A stretch of 64,000 bases of DNA, taken from contig ML664199.1 in assembly GCA_007570785.1 (NCBI GenBank), positions 20,530,597 to 20,594,596 on the forward strand, read 5' to 3'. A model generated the notes under the pieces. The model made no database searches, was not told the DNA's origin, and saw only the letters and a list, made by a program, of their open reading frames with translations. A program made the position numbers and the translations under genes. Source of the stretch: Antilocapra americana (taxonomy: Eukaryota > Chordata > Mammalia > Artiodactyla > Antilocapridae). Shown here piece by piece: positions 11,791-23,735 of the stretch. Each line of letters starts with the position of its first letter. The stretch's first letter is position 1.

Positions 11791-13203
11791 GTTTTCCAAG
11801 TGCTTAATACTTATTGCCAAAGGTGATGTTTCTTAAACAGTTTTCAACGTGTGTTGCTTGCTGTCGTATAGCTAAAGAAGTTAAAAAGTTCAAATTTAGA
11901 AAAAAAATTTAATGATCTGGGAGCACGAATTGTAGCACCTGACCTGTGTCTGCTGGCAAAAGGCTCGCTTTCAGATTCTCTAGGATATCCATAGGATGGG
12001 GTCATAAGCCTCATTAAAGCTGCTTGTTCACTGTTTGCTAGAGGGGATTCTAACATAATCCATTTATCAATCACAGTTACTTGGAAGATGGAGTGTGAAT
12101 TTGTGTTTGTAAGAATTTTGCATGGTATGTGAACCTAATCTGGTTACCATTTAGAGAGAGCATTTCCTTTGTTGAACGTATATAGCCCTAATAACATACC
12201 TCTGTATTTTATTATTTCCAGAGTAGCATTATATGATCTTAGCTTGATAATACCATAATATTGCTAGATGGTACAGCTGGCAAGGCTACTTAAAAATATT
12301 TTGATATTGCACGTATAGAGTTATACTGGAGATTAAATAACATGGTAGGGTTTATGGTCACTTAGAGCATACAGTGAGGTGCATGTTATTTTCTTTCTTC
12401 CTAGTGAGGCTCTGCCATATTTCTTCAGTTGAGCAATAAGCCTTTGAAAATTGCTGCTATGATTTTAGGTATTTGAACTTTGAAAATTAATACTTTATGA
12501 GTTTTGTATTAGTAGAATTATTTTTAAAATATACTTTCATTGGCATTTGTCTCAGTATAATTATTTGTTATATGGATATATTTTTTTAAAGATTTAACAG
12601 GTTGCATGTATCTGGTATTCATAGATCATTTCTACAAACTTTCTGTTTTGGAATCCTTTCAGAATGATTTGTCAAGTAAAGTTCAGCTCCAAATTTTATT
12701 TCCATCTAACATTCTGTAATATGTTAATACTACCAAGTTTTACTATACTCCAATTTATTACTTTAAAATTATTTAAGTAGTCAAATGTATTTCTAGCTCT
12801 CTTATCTGATATTTAATAGTGTTCCTATCATTAAAATACCTATATATGTGTATATTATAATAAGATGTCTGATTTGAATCAGATTAGCTCCATATAAAAA
12901 TTCTTATTTCAAAATACTTTCCAAATGACAGCTCTATGAATATATACTGGAGTCATTATTGGGCAGTGATGATGGGTGGGAAAATATTGAAGAAACACAT
13001 CATAATATAATTTGAAAGCCATAGTATCCGTATTTAAAATTAATCTTTTATAAAGCTTATTTCCCAGTACAGAGGCTCTGAGAACCTGTTAAGGGCTAAA
13101 TATGGTTTTATTTACTAATTAATATGGAAAAGTGGCATTTCTGAATTCTGAGTTAACTCACTGAACTGTATAAACTGGATGGATTAAGAGGTATGCCTGT
13201 TTC
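11791..13203. other. Unassigned intron sequence
   Basis: Low-GC sequence with no recognised exon or young repeat. Confidence 0.45.
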
Positions 13204-13407
13204 TGCTGTGCTGTGCTCAGTCGTGTCTGACTCTTTGTGAGCCCATGGATTGTAGCCCCCCAGGCTCCTCTGCACATGGAGATTCTCTGATCAATAATAC
13301 TGGGGTGAATCGCCACACCCTCCTCCAGGAGAATCTTCCCAACCCAGGGATTGAACCCAGGTCTTCCGCATTACAGGTGGATTCTTTACTGACTGAGCTA
13401 CCAGGGT
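13204..13407 (-). repeat. Bov-tA SINE, antisense
   Basis: It runs from GCTGTGCTCAGTCGTGTCTG to the reversed head GACTGAGCTACCAGGG. Confidence 0.88.
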
Positions 13408-13587
13408 TTAGGGGCTTTTAAAAAACTGTGGACTGGGAATTTCCTGGTGGTCCAGTGGTTAGGACTTGGCACTTGCACTGTAAGAGCACTGGTTCAGTCA
13501 CTGGTTGGGGAACTAAAATGCCATATGCTGCACAGCCATGAAATTCAAAGATTACTTCTTGGCTGGAACACTGTGACAAACCTAGTG

Positions 13588-13775
13588 AGCGACAGTTGCT
13601 CAGTTGTGTCCGACTTTTTGCAACCCCATGGACTATATAGTCCATGGACTTCTGCAGGCCAGAATACTGGAGTGGGTAGCCTTTCCCTTCTCCAGAGGAT
13701 CTTCCAAACCCAGGGATCGAACCCAGGTCTCCTGCATTGCAGGAAGATTCTTTACCAGCTGAGTAACAAGGGCCC
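13588..13775 (-). repeat. Bov-tA SINE, antisense
   Basis: It runs from GACAGTTGCTCAGTTGTGTC to GAGTAACAAGGGCCC. It directly abuts the BovB copy to its right, so it inserted in or beside it. Confidence 0.85.
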
Positions 13776-14262
13776 TAGACAGTGTGTTAAAAAAGCAAAG
13801 ACATTACTTTGCCACCAAAGCTCCATATAGTCAAGGCTATGGTCTTTCCAATAGTTATGTGTGGTTGTGAGAGATGAACCGTAATGGCAAAGCACCAAAG
13901 AATTGATGCTTTTGAACTGTGGTGTTGGTGAAGACTCTTGAGAGACCCTTGGACTGCAAGATCAAACCATTCTTAAAGGAAATCAATGCATACTCATTGA
14001 AAGCACTGATGCTGAAGCTGAAATTCCAATACTTTGACCACCTAATGGGAACAGCCGACTCATTGGAAAAGTCCTTGATGGTGGGAAAGATTGAAGGCAG
14101 AGGAAGAGGGCAGCAGAGGATGAGATGATTGGATGGCATCAAACGATGCTGTGAACGTGAATTTGGGCAAACTCTGGGAAGTGGGACAGGGAGGCCAGGC
14201 TTGCTACAGTCCATAGGGTCACAAAGAGCTGAACACGACTGAGTGACTAGACAACGACAACA
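13776..14262 (+). repeat. BovB LINE fragment, sense
   Basis: It encodes degenerate BovB ORF2 C-terminus and ends with CACGACTGAGTGACTAGACA. A stop at the Trp of the conserved SWT block and indels mark it as dead. Confidence 0.87.
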
Positions 14263-14544
14263 TGCTTCACGACATCACAGAAACAAACAACAACTGTGGA
14301 CCCCCAAGGGGAAATACACGTGAGAATGGCATGATTGCTGACAATTTCAACACTGTCTTTGAAATGAATAGAATTTGTAGTTAATGTAGAGCAAGGAGAT
14401 GCTTTTGAATGTTTAGGTAACTGTGTTTTATGTAGACACAACTTACTTTATGAAGTGAAACTTTTTATAATATAGTAATTACAGTCAAATTATGTCAGCT
14501 ATTATTTTGTATCTTCTGTTAAAGATACAAGCTCTGATAATGTT

Positions 14545-16915
14545 TTGTTGTTTGTCTCTAAATCATGTCCGACTCTTTGTGACCCATGGACTAGAGCACT
14601 TCAGGCTTCCCTGTTCTTCACTATCTCCTGGAGTTTGCTCAGACTCATGTCCCTTGAATAGGTAATGCCATCCAACCATCTCATCCTCTGTCACCCTTTT
14701 TTCCTCCTGCTCTCAGTCTTTTTCAAAGAGTTGGCTGTTTGCATCAGGGGGTCAGAGTACTGGGGCTTCAACTTCATCAGCAGTCCTTCCAGTGAGTAGT
14801 CAGAATTGATTTTCTTTTGGAATGACTTGATCTCCTTGCTGTCCAAGGGATTCTCAAGAGTCTTCTCCAGCTCCACAGTTTGAAAGCAGCAATTCTTGAA
14901 TGTGCAGCCTTCTATATGATTCAACTCTCACATCCATACATGACTAATGGAAAAACCGTAGCTTTGACTAGACAGACCTTTGTTGGCAAAGTGATGTCTC
15001 TGCTTTTTAATACACTGTCTAGGTTTGTCATAGCTTTTCTCCCAAGGAGCAAGTGTTGGGATCAGATGCCATGATCTTCATTTTTTGACTGTTGAGTTTT
15101 TAGTCAACTTTTTTACTCTCCTCTTTCATGTTCATCAAGAAGCTCTTCAGTTCCCTTTCACTTTCTGTCACTAGAGTGACAGAATCAGACCCCAGTTTGA
15201 TTCCTGGGTCAAGAGATATGCTGGAGAAGGGATAGACTATCCACTCAGTATTCTTTGGCTTCCCTGGTGGCTCAGGTGATAAGAATACACCTGCAATGTG
15301 GGAGACCTGGGTTCGATCCTTGAGAGAACCCTTGGAGAAGGCAATAGCTACCCACTAGGGCTTCCCTCATAGCTCAGTTGGAAGGAATCTGCCTGCAATG
15401 CAGGAGATCCCAGTTCGATTCCTGGTTCAGGAAAATCCTCTGGAAAAGGAAAAGGCTACCCATTCCAGTATTCTGGCCTGGAGAATTCCATGGACTGTAT
15501 AATCCATGGGGTCACAAAGAGTCGGACACGACTGAGTGACTTTCACTTTCCACTTTCCAGTATTCTGGCCTGGAGAATTCCATGGACAGAGAAGCCTGCA
15601 TGCTTTAGTCCATGGGGTTGCAGAGTTGGACACAGCTGAGTGACTTTAACTTGAATATTTTCTGGCATTCCCTTTCTTTGGGATTGGAATGAAAACTGAC
15701 CTTTTCCCGTCCTATGGCCACTGCTGAGTTTTCCAGATTTACTGGAATCTGAGTGCAGCACTTTAACAGCATCATCTTTTTAGAATTTGGAATAGCTTAG
15801 CTGGAAATCCATTACCTCCACTAGCTTTGTTCATAGTAATGCTTAAGTAATGTCTGCCTAACTTCACACTCAGTGATGCCTGCCTGTAGATAGTACCCAC
15901 ACCGTTGCGGTTATCCAGGTCATTAAGACCTTTTTTGTATAGTTCTTCTATATATTCTTGCTACCTCATCTTAATCTCTTCTGCTTCTGTTAGGTCCTTG
16001 CCATTTCTGTCCTTTATTATGCCCATCTTTCCATGAAATATCCCCTTTGTATCTCTAGTTGTTTTCTTCTGTTTCTTAGTACTGTTCTTAGTAAGGGTTT
16101 CTTATCTCTCTGCTATTCTCTGGAACTCTGCATTCAGTTGGGTATATCCTTCCCTTTCTCCTTTACCTTTTGTTACTCTTCTTTTCTCAGCTAGGCCTCC
16201 TCAGACAACCACTTTGCCTGCTTGCATTTCTTTTTCTTTGGGATGGTTTTGGTCACTGCCTGCTGTTCATTGTTATGAACCTGTATCCATAATTCTTCAG
16301 GCACTTTGTCTACCAGATCTAATCCCTTGAATCTATTTGTCATCTCCACTATATAGTCATAAGGGATTTAATACAGGGCATACCTGAATGGCTTAGTGCT
16401 TTCCCCTATTTTTTTTTTTTAGTTTAAGCCTAAATTTTGCCATAAGGAGCTGATGATCTGAGCCACAGCTCCAGGTCTTGTTTTCTTCATCTTTGGCTGC
16501 AAAGAATATAATCAATCTGATTTTTGTATTTGCCATCTGGTGATGTCCATATGTAAAGTGGTCTCTTGTGTTGTTAAAAGAGGGTGTTTGCTATGACCAG
16601 TGTATCCTCTTGGCAAAACCCTGTTAGCCTTTGCCCTGCTTCATCTTGTACTCCAAGGCCAAACTTGCCTATTACTCCAGGTATTTCTTGACTTCCTACT
16701 TTTGCATTCCAATCCCCTATGATAAAAAGGACATGTTTTGTGTGTGTGTGTTTATTCTAGAAGGTCATGTAGCTCTTCATAGGATGACTGTTTGACTTCT
16801 TCAGTATTAGTGGTTGGGCATAAACTTGGATTACTGTAATGTTGAATAGTTTGCCTTGGAAGCAGACCGAAATCATTCTGTTATTTTTGAAACTCTACCC
16901 AAATACTTTATTTCA
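14545..16915 (-). repeat. Long BovB LINE, antisense, interrupted by SINEs
   Basis: 14545-15180 is the 3' part and 15650-16915 is the 5' endonuclease and RT region, in the order expected for one antisense element. The reverse complement of 16600-16860 reads the inter-motif endonuclease region. The middle (15181-15650) is replaced by Bov-tA units. Frames are broken throughout. It is the longest BovB here. Confidence 0.8.
15181..15650 (+). repeat. Cluster of Bov-tA units, all sense
   Basis: Four partial or full units follow head to tail, near 15190-15257, 15258-15358, 15359-15546 and 15555-15648. Only the third keeps both head (GGGCTTCCCTCATAGCTCAG) and end (GGACACGACTGAGTGACTTT). Confidence 0.85.
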
Positions 16916-16916
16916 G

Positions 16917-16941
16917 GCTTTTATTATTATTATTATTATTG
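16917..16941 (+). repeat. (TTA)n microsatellite
   Basis: About seven TTA units sit at the junction of BovB and the next L1 fragment. Confidence 0.85.
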
Positions 16942-17250
16942 GTAACAAATTCAAGAAAGACTTTTTTCTTTATATTATTGTGTTGGTTTTGCCGTACACT
17001 GACATGAATCTGCCATGGGTATACATGTGTTTCCTTCCAGAACCCCCTTCCCACCTCCCTCAAACACTCAGCAGCAGGTCTGGCTCAATCTCCTGTGGGA
17101 TCACTGCTCCTTTCCCCTGGGTCCTGGTACATACAAGATTTTGTGCCTTCCAGAAGTCTGTTTCCCCCCTGTTTTGTGAAAGTTCTGAAGTCAGATCCCA
17201 CCAGCCCACTAATAATGTTTACCTGCTTACCAACAGATTGCAAAGTCTTA
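16942..17250 (-). repeat. Cetartiodactyl L1 fragment, antisense
   Basis: It contains GACATGAATCTGCCATGGGT with ACATGTGTTTCC and later GTTTTGTGAAAGTTCTGAAG, sequence typical of antisense ruminant L1. The exact L1 region was not established. Confidence 0.6.
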
Positions 17251-17410
17251 AGCTTCTGTTTGATTTAGATAAAGAGGAGGACTATAAATTGGATACAATT
17301 CAGATTATCCTCTTTGTTTATTTTGTTTAAGGACAAACACAAGCACTTTTATATCAACTGGAAATCAGAAAGAGAAGGTATTGTAGGTTCTTTCATGTAA
17401 TCTTTGAGTC

Positions 17411-17767
17411 TTGTGTCAGAAGAACAAATTGGAAATTGACTGTAATCGAAAAAATTTATTTTGTAATTGTGATGTTTTTAGTAAAGAGGCAATTGTTAAC
17501 CTATGTATTATTGAGGGAATTCCCACCCCCCAAAGTCTGGAAAACATAGTAAGTTATAGCCCAACCATCTTGGATCCAATAGGCTTCCAGATATTGCTCG
17601 AAGAACCAGGTTGGACTAGGAGAGCAGGTTGGAATATAATAGGTTATAGAATCAAAATGCTAGTACCATTAGGAAAATCCCCCAATATAACTCAGTGTTT
17701 TGTTATGATACTTGAATTTATAGCACCATTTCAAGGAGTCATAGACTTGGGTATCATGGAACAGTAG
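17411..17767 (+). pseudogene. Unrecognised 118-codon ORF, possibly an old retroviral remnant
   Basis: An open frame starts MCQKNKLEIDCNRKNLFCNC and ends GVIDLGIMEQ. I do not recognise it with confidence. The segment containing AGWNIIGY and, about 40 residues on, GVIDLG faintly recalls the first and third motifs of trimeric dUTPases, which occur in the pol region of some endogenous retroviruses. The spacing is too short and the middle motif is absent. No splice sites or LTRs were seen next to it. It could equally be a chance ORF. Confidence 0.2.
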
Positions 17768-19189
17768 ATGGAGTGAAGAGATAGTGAAAAGGCACAGCTT
17801 TCTGCTTTTTCTCATGTGATAACTTCATGGATGTGTCTTTAAGTCTCACAGTGAATATTAAATCTAAAGGAAAAAAAAGATAAAATTCCAGTAAATAGTT
17901 GTGAGATCTAGGAGGAGAAAAGAAAAACCCAATATATAAAGTACATATAAACAATATGTAAGATTAAACTGTATTTTTGAAAAATATACTTTAATATTTA
18001 TTCTAAATCCCATGTTTGAAAAGTAACCTGGCACCTTTTAAAAGTCATATTCTGTTGTCTAGGCTGTTATTAATAGGACACAGTGTCATCTGCAGTGTTG
18101 TGTTAATGGCAAAAGGAAGATGGGAAGTTAAGGAAAAACAAAAAAGTACTGTATAATGAAAGAATAAAAAGAGCAGATTTATATCAAAATGTAGTAGCAT
18201 CTATGAGGCTGCATATAGGTTTCTAGTAGATATGAATGACTTCTGTGAACATAAACATGCTGCTTATTCATTCCATGCTTCATTCCCCTTTTGGCATGTA
18301 GTGGTTTCCATTAGTTAGTAAGCAGTTAGTTTATTGTGAAGATTTTCACATTATGGTATCTTGCTGAGAGACTAGGAAAATATTATGTGCTATTCAAATA
18401 AGATAAATGCTGTCTTTTTTTTTTATAAGAGACTCTAAAGTTGCTGAATAAGTCTATATATTTTCCTACAGTTTTGAAAGTGTTTTCTAAATTGCCATTA
18501 AACAAAAGTCATGAATAGTGACTATCTCCCTCCATAGTATAATTTTCCTAAGTCTCTGATGAGAGTTTAAGACACATTTCTTGCTGCAACAGGATATGCT
18601 ACTTAAAAGACTTCAATTGTATAAAATAGTCTAAATTATGATAAGGTGATTAGATTTTACAACAGGAGAGATTTAAGTTCTTGAAAAGTAAATCACATTT
18701 TGGGGCTGTATCCACATCTCTTTAATGTGAGTCTGCCAAGTGGAGGTTAAGTCATAATATGATTTAGTGAGTGGCCACATCTCAATGAGCAATGGCATTT
18801 GTCCACATTAACATCTCTTTTTCTGTTCCAGCTCTGTTATCTCTTGCATCCACTTCTCCACCTCACACTTTTCTGTCTGTCATGCAGGTGTTGAGAAATG
18901 CTTCCATATGAGCTGTTCTGGCTACCTGGTACTTAGGTACAACTGCCTGGTTGCTTGAGGAGCAGGAAGGCAGCAGATTTGACTCTTGATGGGAAGGAGG
19001 TTCTTTATGTTTTCCATCATCTGTGAGTCTATCATTCAGTTCTGCGTAAACTGAGAGAAGCAGAAACTAGTGGAATTAGTGTGTTAGGCATCAGTCAACC
19101 AGTCTGCTTTTGATAGAAAGATGAGTAAATCACTTCTTTCTGAATCTTCTCTTCCTCCTTTTCTCTTTTTGCCAGGTCATTGAATCCTC
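17768..19189. other. Unassigned intron sequence
   Basis: No recognised exon or young repeat. Confidence 0.45.
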
Positions 19190-19620
19190 ACTCAACTAGC
19201 CACTGTTTTTAGAGTTACTTTTGACTCTCAGTCCTCTTACTGTTCTGTTCTTTGTCTTCTTTCTTTGTTCACTAGTGCCCTACTCCAGCCTCTCATTGTC
19301 TCTTGCCTGGACTATTATCATATTTTCCTAAATGGATTCTCTGCTTTCATTTCCCCATTATGATGCTGCCAGTGCTGATAATATTATTCCTTGCCAAAAA
19401 ACTTTGGTGACTTCTTTTTGCATGCAGAAATTGCATCCCAGCTTCTTAGCATGGTTTTTAAAGCTTCCTATAAACCCATTATAACTGTTTTTCTTTTCTT
19501 TTTCTGACTTGTAATGTTTCTAATAACCTCTACACTCCCAGCAGACACTAATCCAGCCCTGGTTTTCCTTGTTTTATCTCCTCTTCCCTATCTCCGTTCA
19601 TGAAAATCTTAGATATTTTT
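19190..19620 (-). repeat. Probable ancient L2-type LINE remnant
   Basis: CTCTTGCCTGGACTATTATC and TTCCTATAAACCCATTATAA with flanking CT-rich text resemble a very old LINE tail. The match is weak, and the orientation and family are uncertain. Confidence 0.35.
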
Positions 19621-19799
19621 CAAAGGCCCAACTCAATGTCACTTTGTTTTTTAAGTTCCCCAGTTAGGAAATAACCTGTCTCCACCTCTACTCTAAAATA
19701 TTATTCTTTTAAAGTCTGTTAGACTCTTTTCAGAGTAGATGTTGCTTCTAGATGTGCTGGCGTCATCTCGCCTTCCTCTGTGTAGGACATTGGAAAAAA

Positions 19800-20010
19800 T
19801 CTCAGTCTTCTGGTTAGGCTGATTTAGATTCTGATCTCAGCTTTGCCAGTTACTGTAAGTTTATTGTTTTGCACAGAGAACCTAAACTCACTCATCATCT
19901 TTTCTCATCCTCAAGGTATCTTAAAATAGCTTACTTTTAGGGTCATGAGGGTTAAATAATTTGACTTCTGTTAAGCGCATATTGCCTTTGCATAGCAAGT
20001 GTTCAATCAT
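19800..20010 (+). repeat. MIR-family SINE remnant
   Basis: GATTCTGATCTCAGCTTTGC then CAGTTACTGTAAG, and later GGTCATGAGGGTTAAATAAT, follow the order of MIR. Confidence 0.6.
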
Positions 20011-20662
20011 ATGCATTCATTTTGTTTTTCTTTCCTTTTAGAAATGTATGATTCTTCATATTTGATCATTCTTGGCACTCAGGTGGCTGTTGAAAGGGAT
20101 TTACTTCTATTTGTCCAATTATTACTGTCAAGGTAGATCAGTAAAATTTCATTTAAGCATTCTGTGCAGAAGACCTCAGAGTAGGTGCTGTCATGGATAC
20201 AAAAATGTATATATCATTATCATTGTCCTGTAGGAGTTTATCGCCTATACCTGTGGAACCAAGGAATAAATAAAAGCTAAATAACTTTGTACATTTTTAA
20301 ATAGTAAATTCATCTGAACACAAATAAAAACCCAGTGAGTTGCCTTGTGTTTAAAAGGGTCTACTTACCAGAATAGGATTCAGGTTTGAGTGGTGGGTCT
20401 AAGAAGTTGAGGTGTCAATCCAGGAGGTATGGTGGGGAGTGGAGAAGAGCCCTTGGGGTGTCCTTGGAGGGGCACTGAACTGAAGACCAAGGCCCTGCTG
20501 GTGTGATTTGCTGCGAGGAAGAGTTATCCCCCACTGCTCTTTAATCATTCCTTTCTGTGGTCCATTTGGAAAAACAAAGTTTTATAAGATCCTGCAAGCA
20601 TAAGAAAGCAAGGAGAGGGAGGGAAAGATTTAGTTAAATGTAGAACTTGAGAACCTGGCCTC
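20011..20662. other. Unassigned intron sequence
   Basis: No recognised exon or repeat. Confidence 0.45.
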
Positions 20663-20933
20663 AACTATACAGTCCATAGAATTCTCCAGGCCAGAATACT
20701 AGAGTGGGTAGGTAGCCTCTCACTTCTCCAAGGGATCTTCCCAACACAGGGATAAAACCCAGGTCTCCCACAGTGCAGGCAGATTCTTTACCATCTGAGC
20801 CACCAAGGAAGCCCAAGAACACTGGAGTGGCTAGCCTATCCCTTTTCCAGGGGATCTTCCAGACCCAGGAATTGAACTGGCATTTCCTGCATTGCAGGTG
20901 TATTCTTTACCAGCTGAGTTATCAGGGAAGCCC
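20663..20933 (-). repeat. Two adjacent Bov-tA units, antisense
   Basis: The first unit ends at 20813 and the second at 20933, each with the reversed head ...GGAAGCCCA. Both lack the tail part. Confidence 0.85.
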
Positions 20934-21116
20934 AAGCCTAGCTCTATGGATGTAAATTTGGCTAGGTAAAATAGGAAGTTGATTTTTGAGGCAGATCTAT
21001 TTAGTATAGGAAAAGTTATCATTTTCATGGTCATCAAATGCTAATTTGTTTTTCATCTTTGTTAGTTTAGTGCTTTCAATCAGGGCTGTGATTTACTATC
21101 TGTGTCAAATTTAGTT

Positions 21117-21790
21117 TTCAGAGACACAGATGTGGAGACAGCATTAGGAGTACAAGCTCTTTATTGAGGGGAGGGAGTATAGTACTTGTATAAAAAGGCG
21201 CTAGCAGTAAAGAACCCACCTGCCAGTGCAGGAAACATAAGAGACACAGGTTCAATCCCTGGGTCTGAAAGATCCCCTGGAGGAAGGCATGGCAATCCAC
21301 TACAGTATTCTTGCCTGGAGAATCAAATGGACAGAGGAGCCTGGTGGGCTGCAGTCCACAGGACCACAAAGAGTCAGACACAACTGAAGTGACTTAGCAC
21401 AGCACCACAGAAAGATAAAAGGAGAGGAAGCAGGTTTGGACAAGGAAAGGTTTCAGAGTGGGATGTTGCAATGACACCTATGAAAGAAAAGGAGACAGGA
21501 AGATTGGGCAGGGAGAGCTCAGACTGTGATACAGTTCTGACAAAATCTCAGCCAATTAGGGAGCACCAGAGCCAACAGGTCCCCTCTGAAGAGTCTCCAG
21601 TTGGGTAAAAATGGCCACACAGCTTTCCCGCCCTGATCATTCTTTAGTAGGAGCTGCCGGGGGGGAGGGTGTGGCTTTGGGTCACATGTGCTGGTTCCCA
21701 GTGGCGCTGCCTCTGGAGGTTGTTGGATTATTGCACTCCTCACAGGTGAAAGACCAGTTCTTTCTTAATGAGGTTGTGTCTCCATGGCTA
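21117..21790 (-). repeat. Probable solo LTR of an endogenous retrovirus, antisense
   Basis: On the minus strand a promoter-like GC-richer stretch (21520-21740) is followed by a pyrimidine-rich segment, then CTCAATAAAGAGCTTGTACT near 21150, the layout of U3 then an R-region poly(A) signal. A Bov-tA copy at 21195-21405 interrupts it. The exact ends and family were not established. No viral genes are next to it. Confidence 0.45.
21195..21405 (+). repeat. Bov-tA SINE
   Basis: It has the body GGTTCAATCCCTGGGTCTGA and the end GACACAACTGAAGTGACTTA. Confidence 0.88.
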
Positions 21791-22024
21791 CTACACTACC
21801 TTTTTGATAATAAAATATTAAAATTGAAAGTCCTTGAAAGCATTAGTGTAGATTAGATGTTTTTTGAGGGGGAGGGAACAGCTGAAAAATTCACTAAAAC
21901 AAAATGTTTCATAGAAGCTGAATTTAATGAGTGTTGGATGACTTGCATTATTTGGGTGTATCATATTATTTTTCATCTGTTAAATGAAACATCTTCCCTA
22001 CCTGTCTCACAAAGTTGTAAGAGA

Positions 22025-22190
22025 ACAAAACAAAACTGAATAACATACAAGGGAATCCCCATTAAGGCTATTAGCTGATTCTTCAGCAAAAACTCTGTAG
22101 GCCAGAAGGGAATGGCAGGATGTATTAAAAGCGATGGAAGGGAAAAACCAACAAGATTACTCTACCCAGCAAGAATCTCATAGGAATATA
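22025..22190 (+). repeat. L1 ORF1-end region, sense, inverted relative to the main L1
   Basis: GCTGATTCTTCAGCAAAAAC and GGCCAGAAGGGAATGGCAGG belong to the L1 ORF1 end. The piece stops at AGAATCTCAT, just where the antisense L1 at 27430 begins (GGATCTCAT). Confidence 0.7.
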
Positions 22191-22880
22191 ATTGCTTTAC
22201 AAAGCTATATTATCTTCTGCTGTACAATGAAGTGAATCAGCTATATGTATAGATATATCTCCTCCCTCTTGGGCCTCCATCCCACCCTTTCTCCATGACA
22301 CCCATCTAGGCCACCACAGAGCACAAAGCTGAGTGTCTTGTGTTTTTTAAAGGTTCCCATTAGCTATCTGTTTTACACATGTCAATCCTAATTTCATAGT
22401 TCATCCCACTATCCCCTTCCCCGTTTCCAGGGTAGTTTTTGTAGTTTCCACATGTATGTGTTAATATAAGATACTTGTTTATCTCTTTCCAGCTTACTTC
22501 ACAATGCATGATAGACTGTAGGTCCATTCATGTCTCTCCATATGACCCTTTCTTGTTTCTTTTGGTGGCTGAGTAATACTTCATTGTATATATGTACCAC
22601 ATCTTTATCCATTAATCTTTAGATGGATATTTAGATTGTGTCCACATCCTAGTTATTGTAAATAGTGCTGCTGTGAACATTGGGGTACATGTGTCCTTTT
22701 GAATTATGGTTTTCTCGAGGTATATGCCCAGTAGCGGGATTGCTGGGTTATGTGGTAGTTCTATTTTTAGTTTTTTAAGGAGCATCTATACTGTTCTCTA
22801 CAGTGACTGTATCAATCTACATTTCCACCAGCAGTGCAAGAGGGTTCCCTTTTCTCCACACCCTGTCCAGCATTTTATTG

Positions 22881-23238
22881 TTTGTAGAGTTTTTGATGAT
22901 GGCCATTCTGACCAGTGTGAGGTGATACTTCATTGTGGTTTTGACTGGTATTTTTCTATTAGTTGGGCTTCCCTTGTGGCTCAGCTGGTAAAGAATCTGC
23001 CTACAATGCAGGTGACCTGGGTTTGATCCCTAGGTTGGGAAGATCCCCTGGAGAAGGGAAAGGCTACCCACTCCAGTATCCTGGCCTGGAGAATGCCATG
23101 GACTGTATATATTTTGTACATATTGTACAGAATTTATAAATTCCATGGACTGTTTGTAGATTTTTTGATGATGGCCATCCTGACCAGTTTGAGGTGATAA
23201 CCTCTTTGTAGTTTTGATTTGTATTTTTCTGATAATTA
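22881..23238. repeat. Duplicated L1 segment bracketing a SINE
   Basis: 22881-22964 and 23153-23238 are about 84-base copies of the same L1 region, sharing TGATGATGGCCAT and GACCAGT. They differ at several positions, so this is far longer than a target-site duplication. Confidence 0.75.
22965..23150 (+). repeat. Bov-tA SINE
   Basis: It starts GGGCTTCCCTTGTGGCTCAG and ends around CCATGGACTGTATAT, after which a short AT-rich tail repeats part of it. It lies between two copies of the same L1 segment. Confidence 0.85.
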
Positions 23239-23364
23239 GTGATGTTGAGCATCTTTTCATGTGCCTCTGCTATCTGTATGTCTTCTTTGAAGAGATGCCT
23301 GTTTAGATCTTAGGCCCATGTTTTTCTTGGGTTGTTTGGTTTTTTGTGTTGATCTCTATGTGTG

Positions 23365-23588
23365 TGCTGTATGCTGAGTTCCTTCAGTTGTCCCCAACTC
23401 TTTGCAACCCCATGGACTGTAGCCTGCCAGGCTCCTCTTTCCATGAGATTCTCCAGGCAAGAATACTGAAGTGGGTTTCCATTGCTGTCCTCCAAGGGAT
23501 CTTCCCAACCCAGGGTTCAAGCCCACATCTCTTAAAAGTCTCCTACATTGGCAGTTGGCTTCTTTACCACTTGTGCCACTTGGGAACC
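23365..23588 (-). repeat. Bov-tA SINE, antisense
   Basis: It contains CCCATGGACTGTAGCCTGCC and ends at GCCACTTGGGAACC. Confidence 0.88.
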
Positions 23589-23735
23589 TTTTTTGTATTG
23601 AGCTCCATGAGTTGTTTGTATATTTTGGAGATTAATCCTTTGTCCATTGCTTCATTTGCAAATATTTTCTCCCATTATAAGGGTTGTGTTTTCCTCTTGT
23701 TTATGGTTTCCTTTGCTGTGAAGAATCTTCTAAGT

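Larger units (their letters stand above)
13434..14291 (+). repeat. CHR-type SINE split by Bov-tA and BovB insertions
   Basis: The head GAATTTCCTGGTGGTCCAGT and body to about 13545 are on the left. A tail resembling the family's 3' end (CATGCTTCACGACATCACAG, then AAACAAACAACAA) is at 14265-14291. AACTGTGGAC occurs at 13424-13433 and 14292-14301, the likely duplication bracketing the whole nest. Confidence 0.6.
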
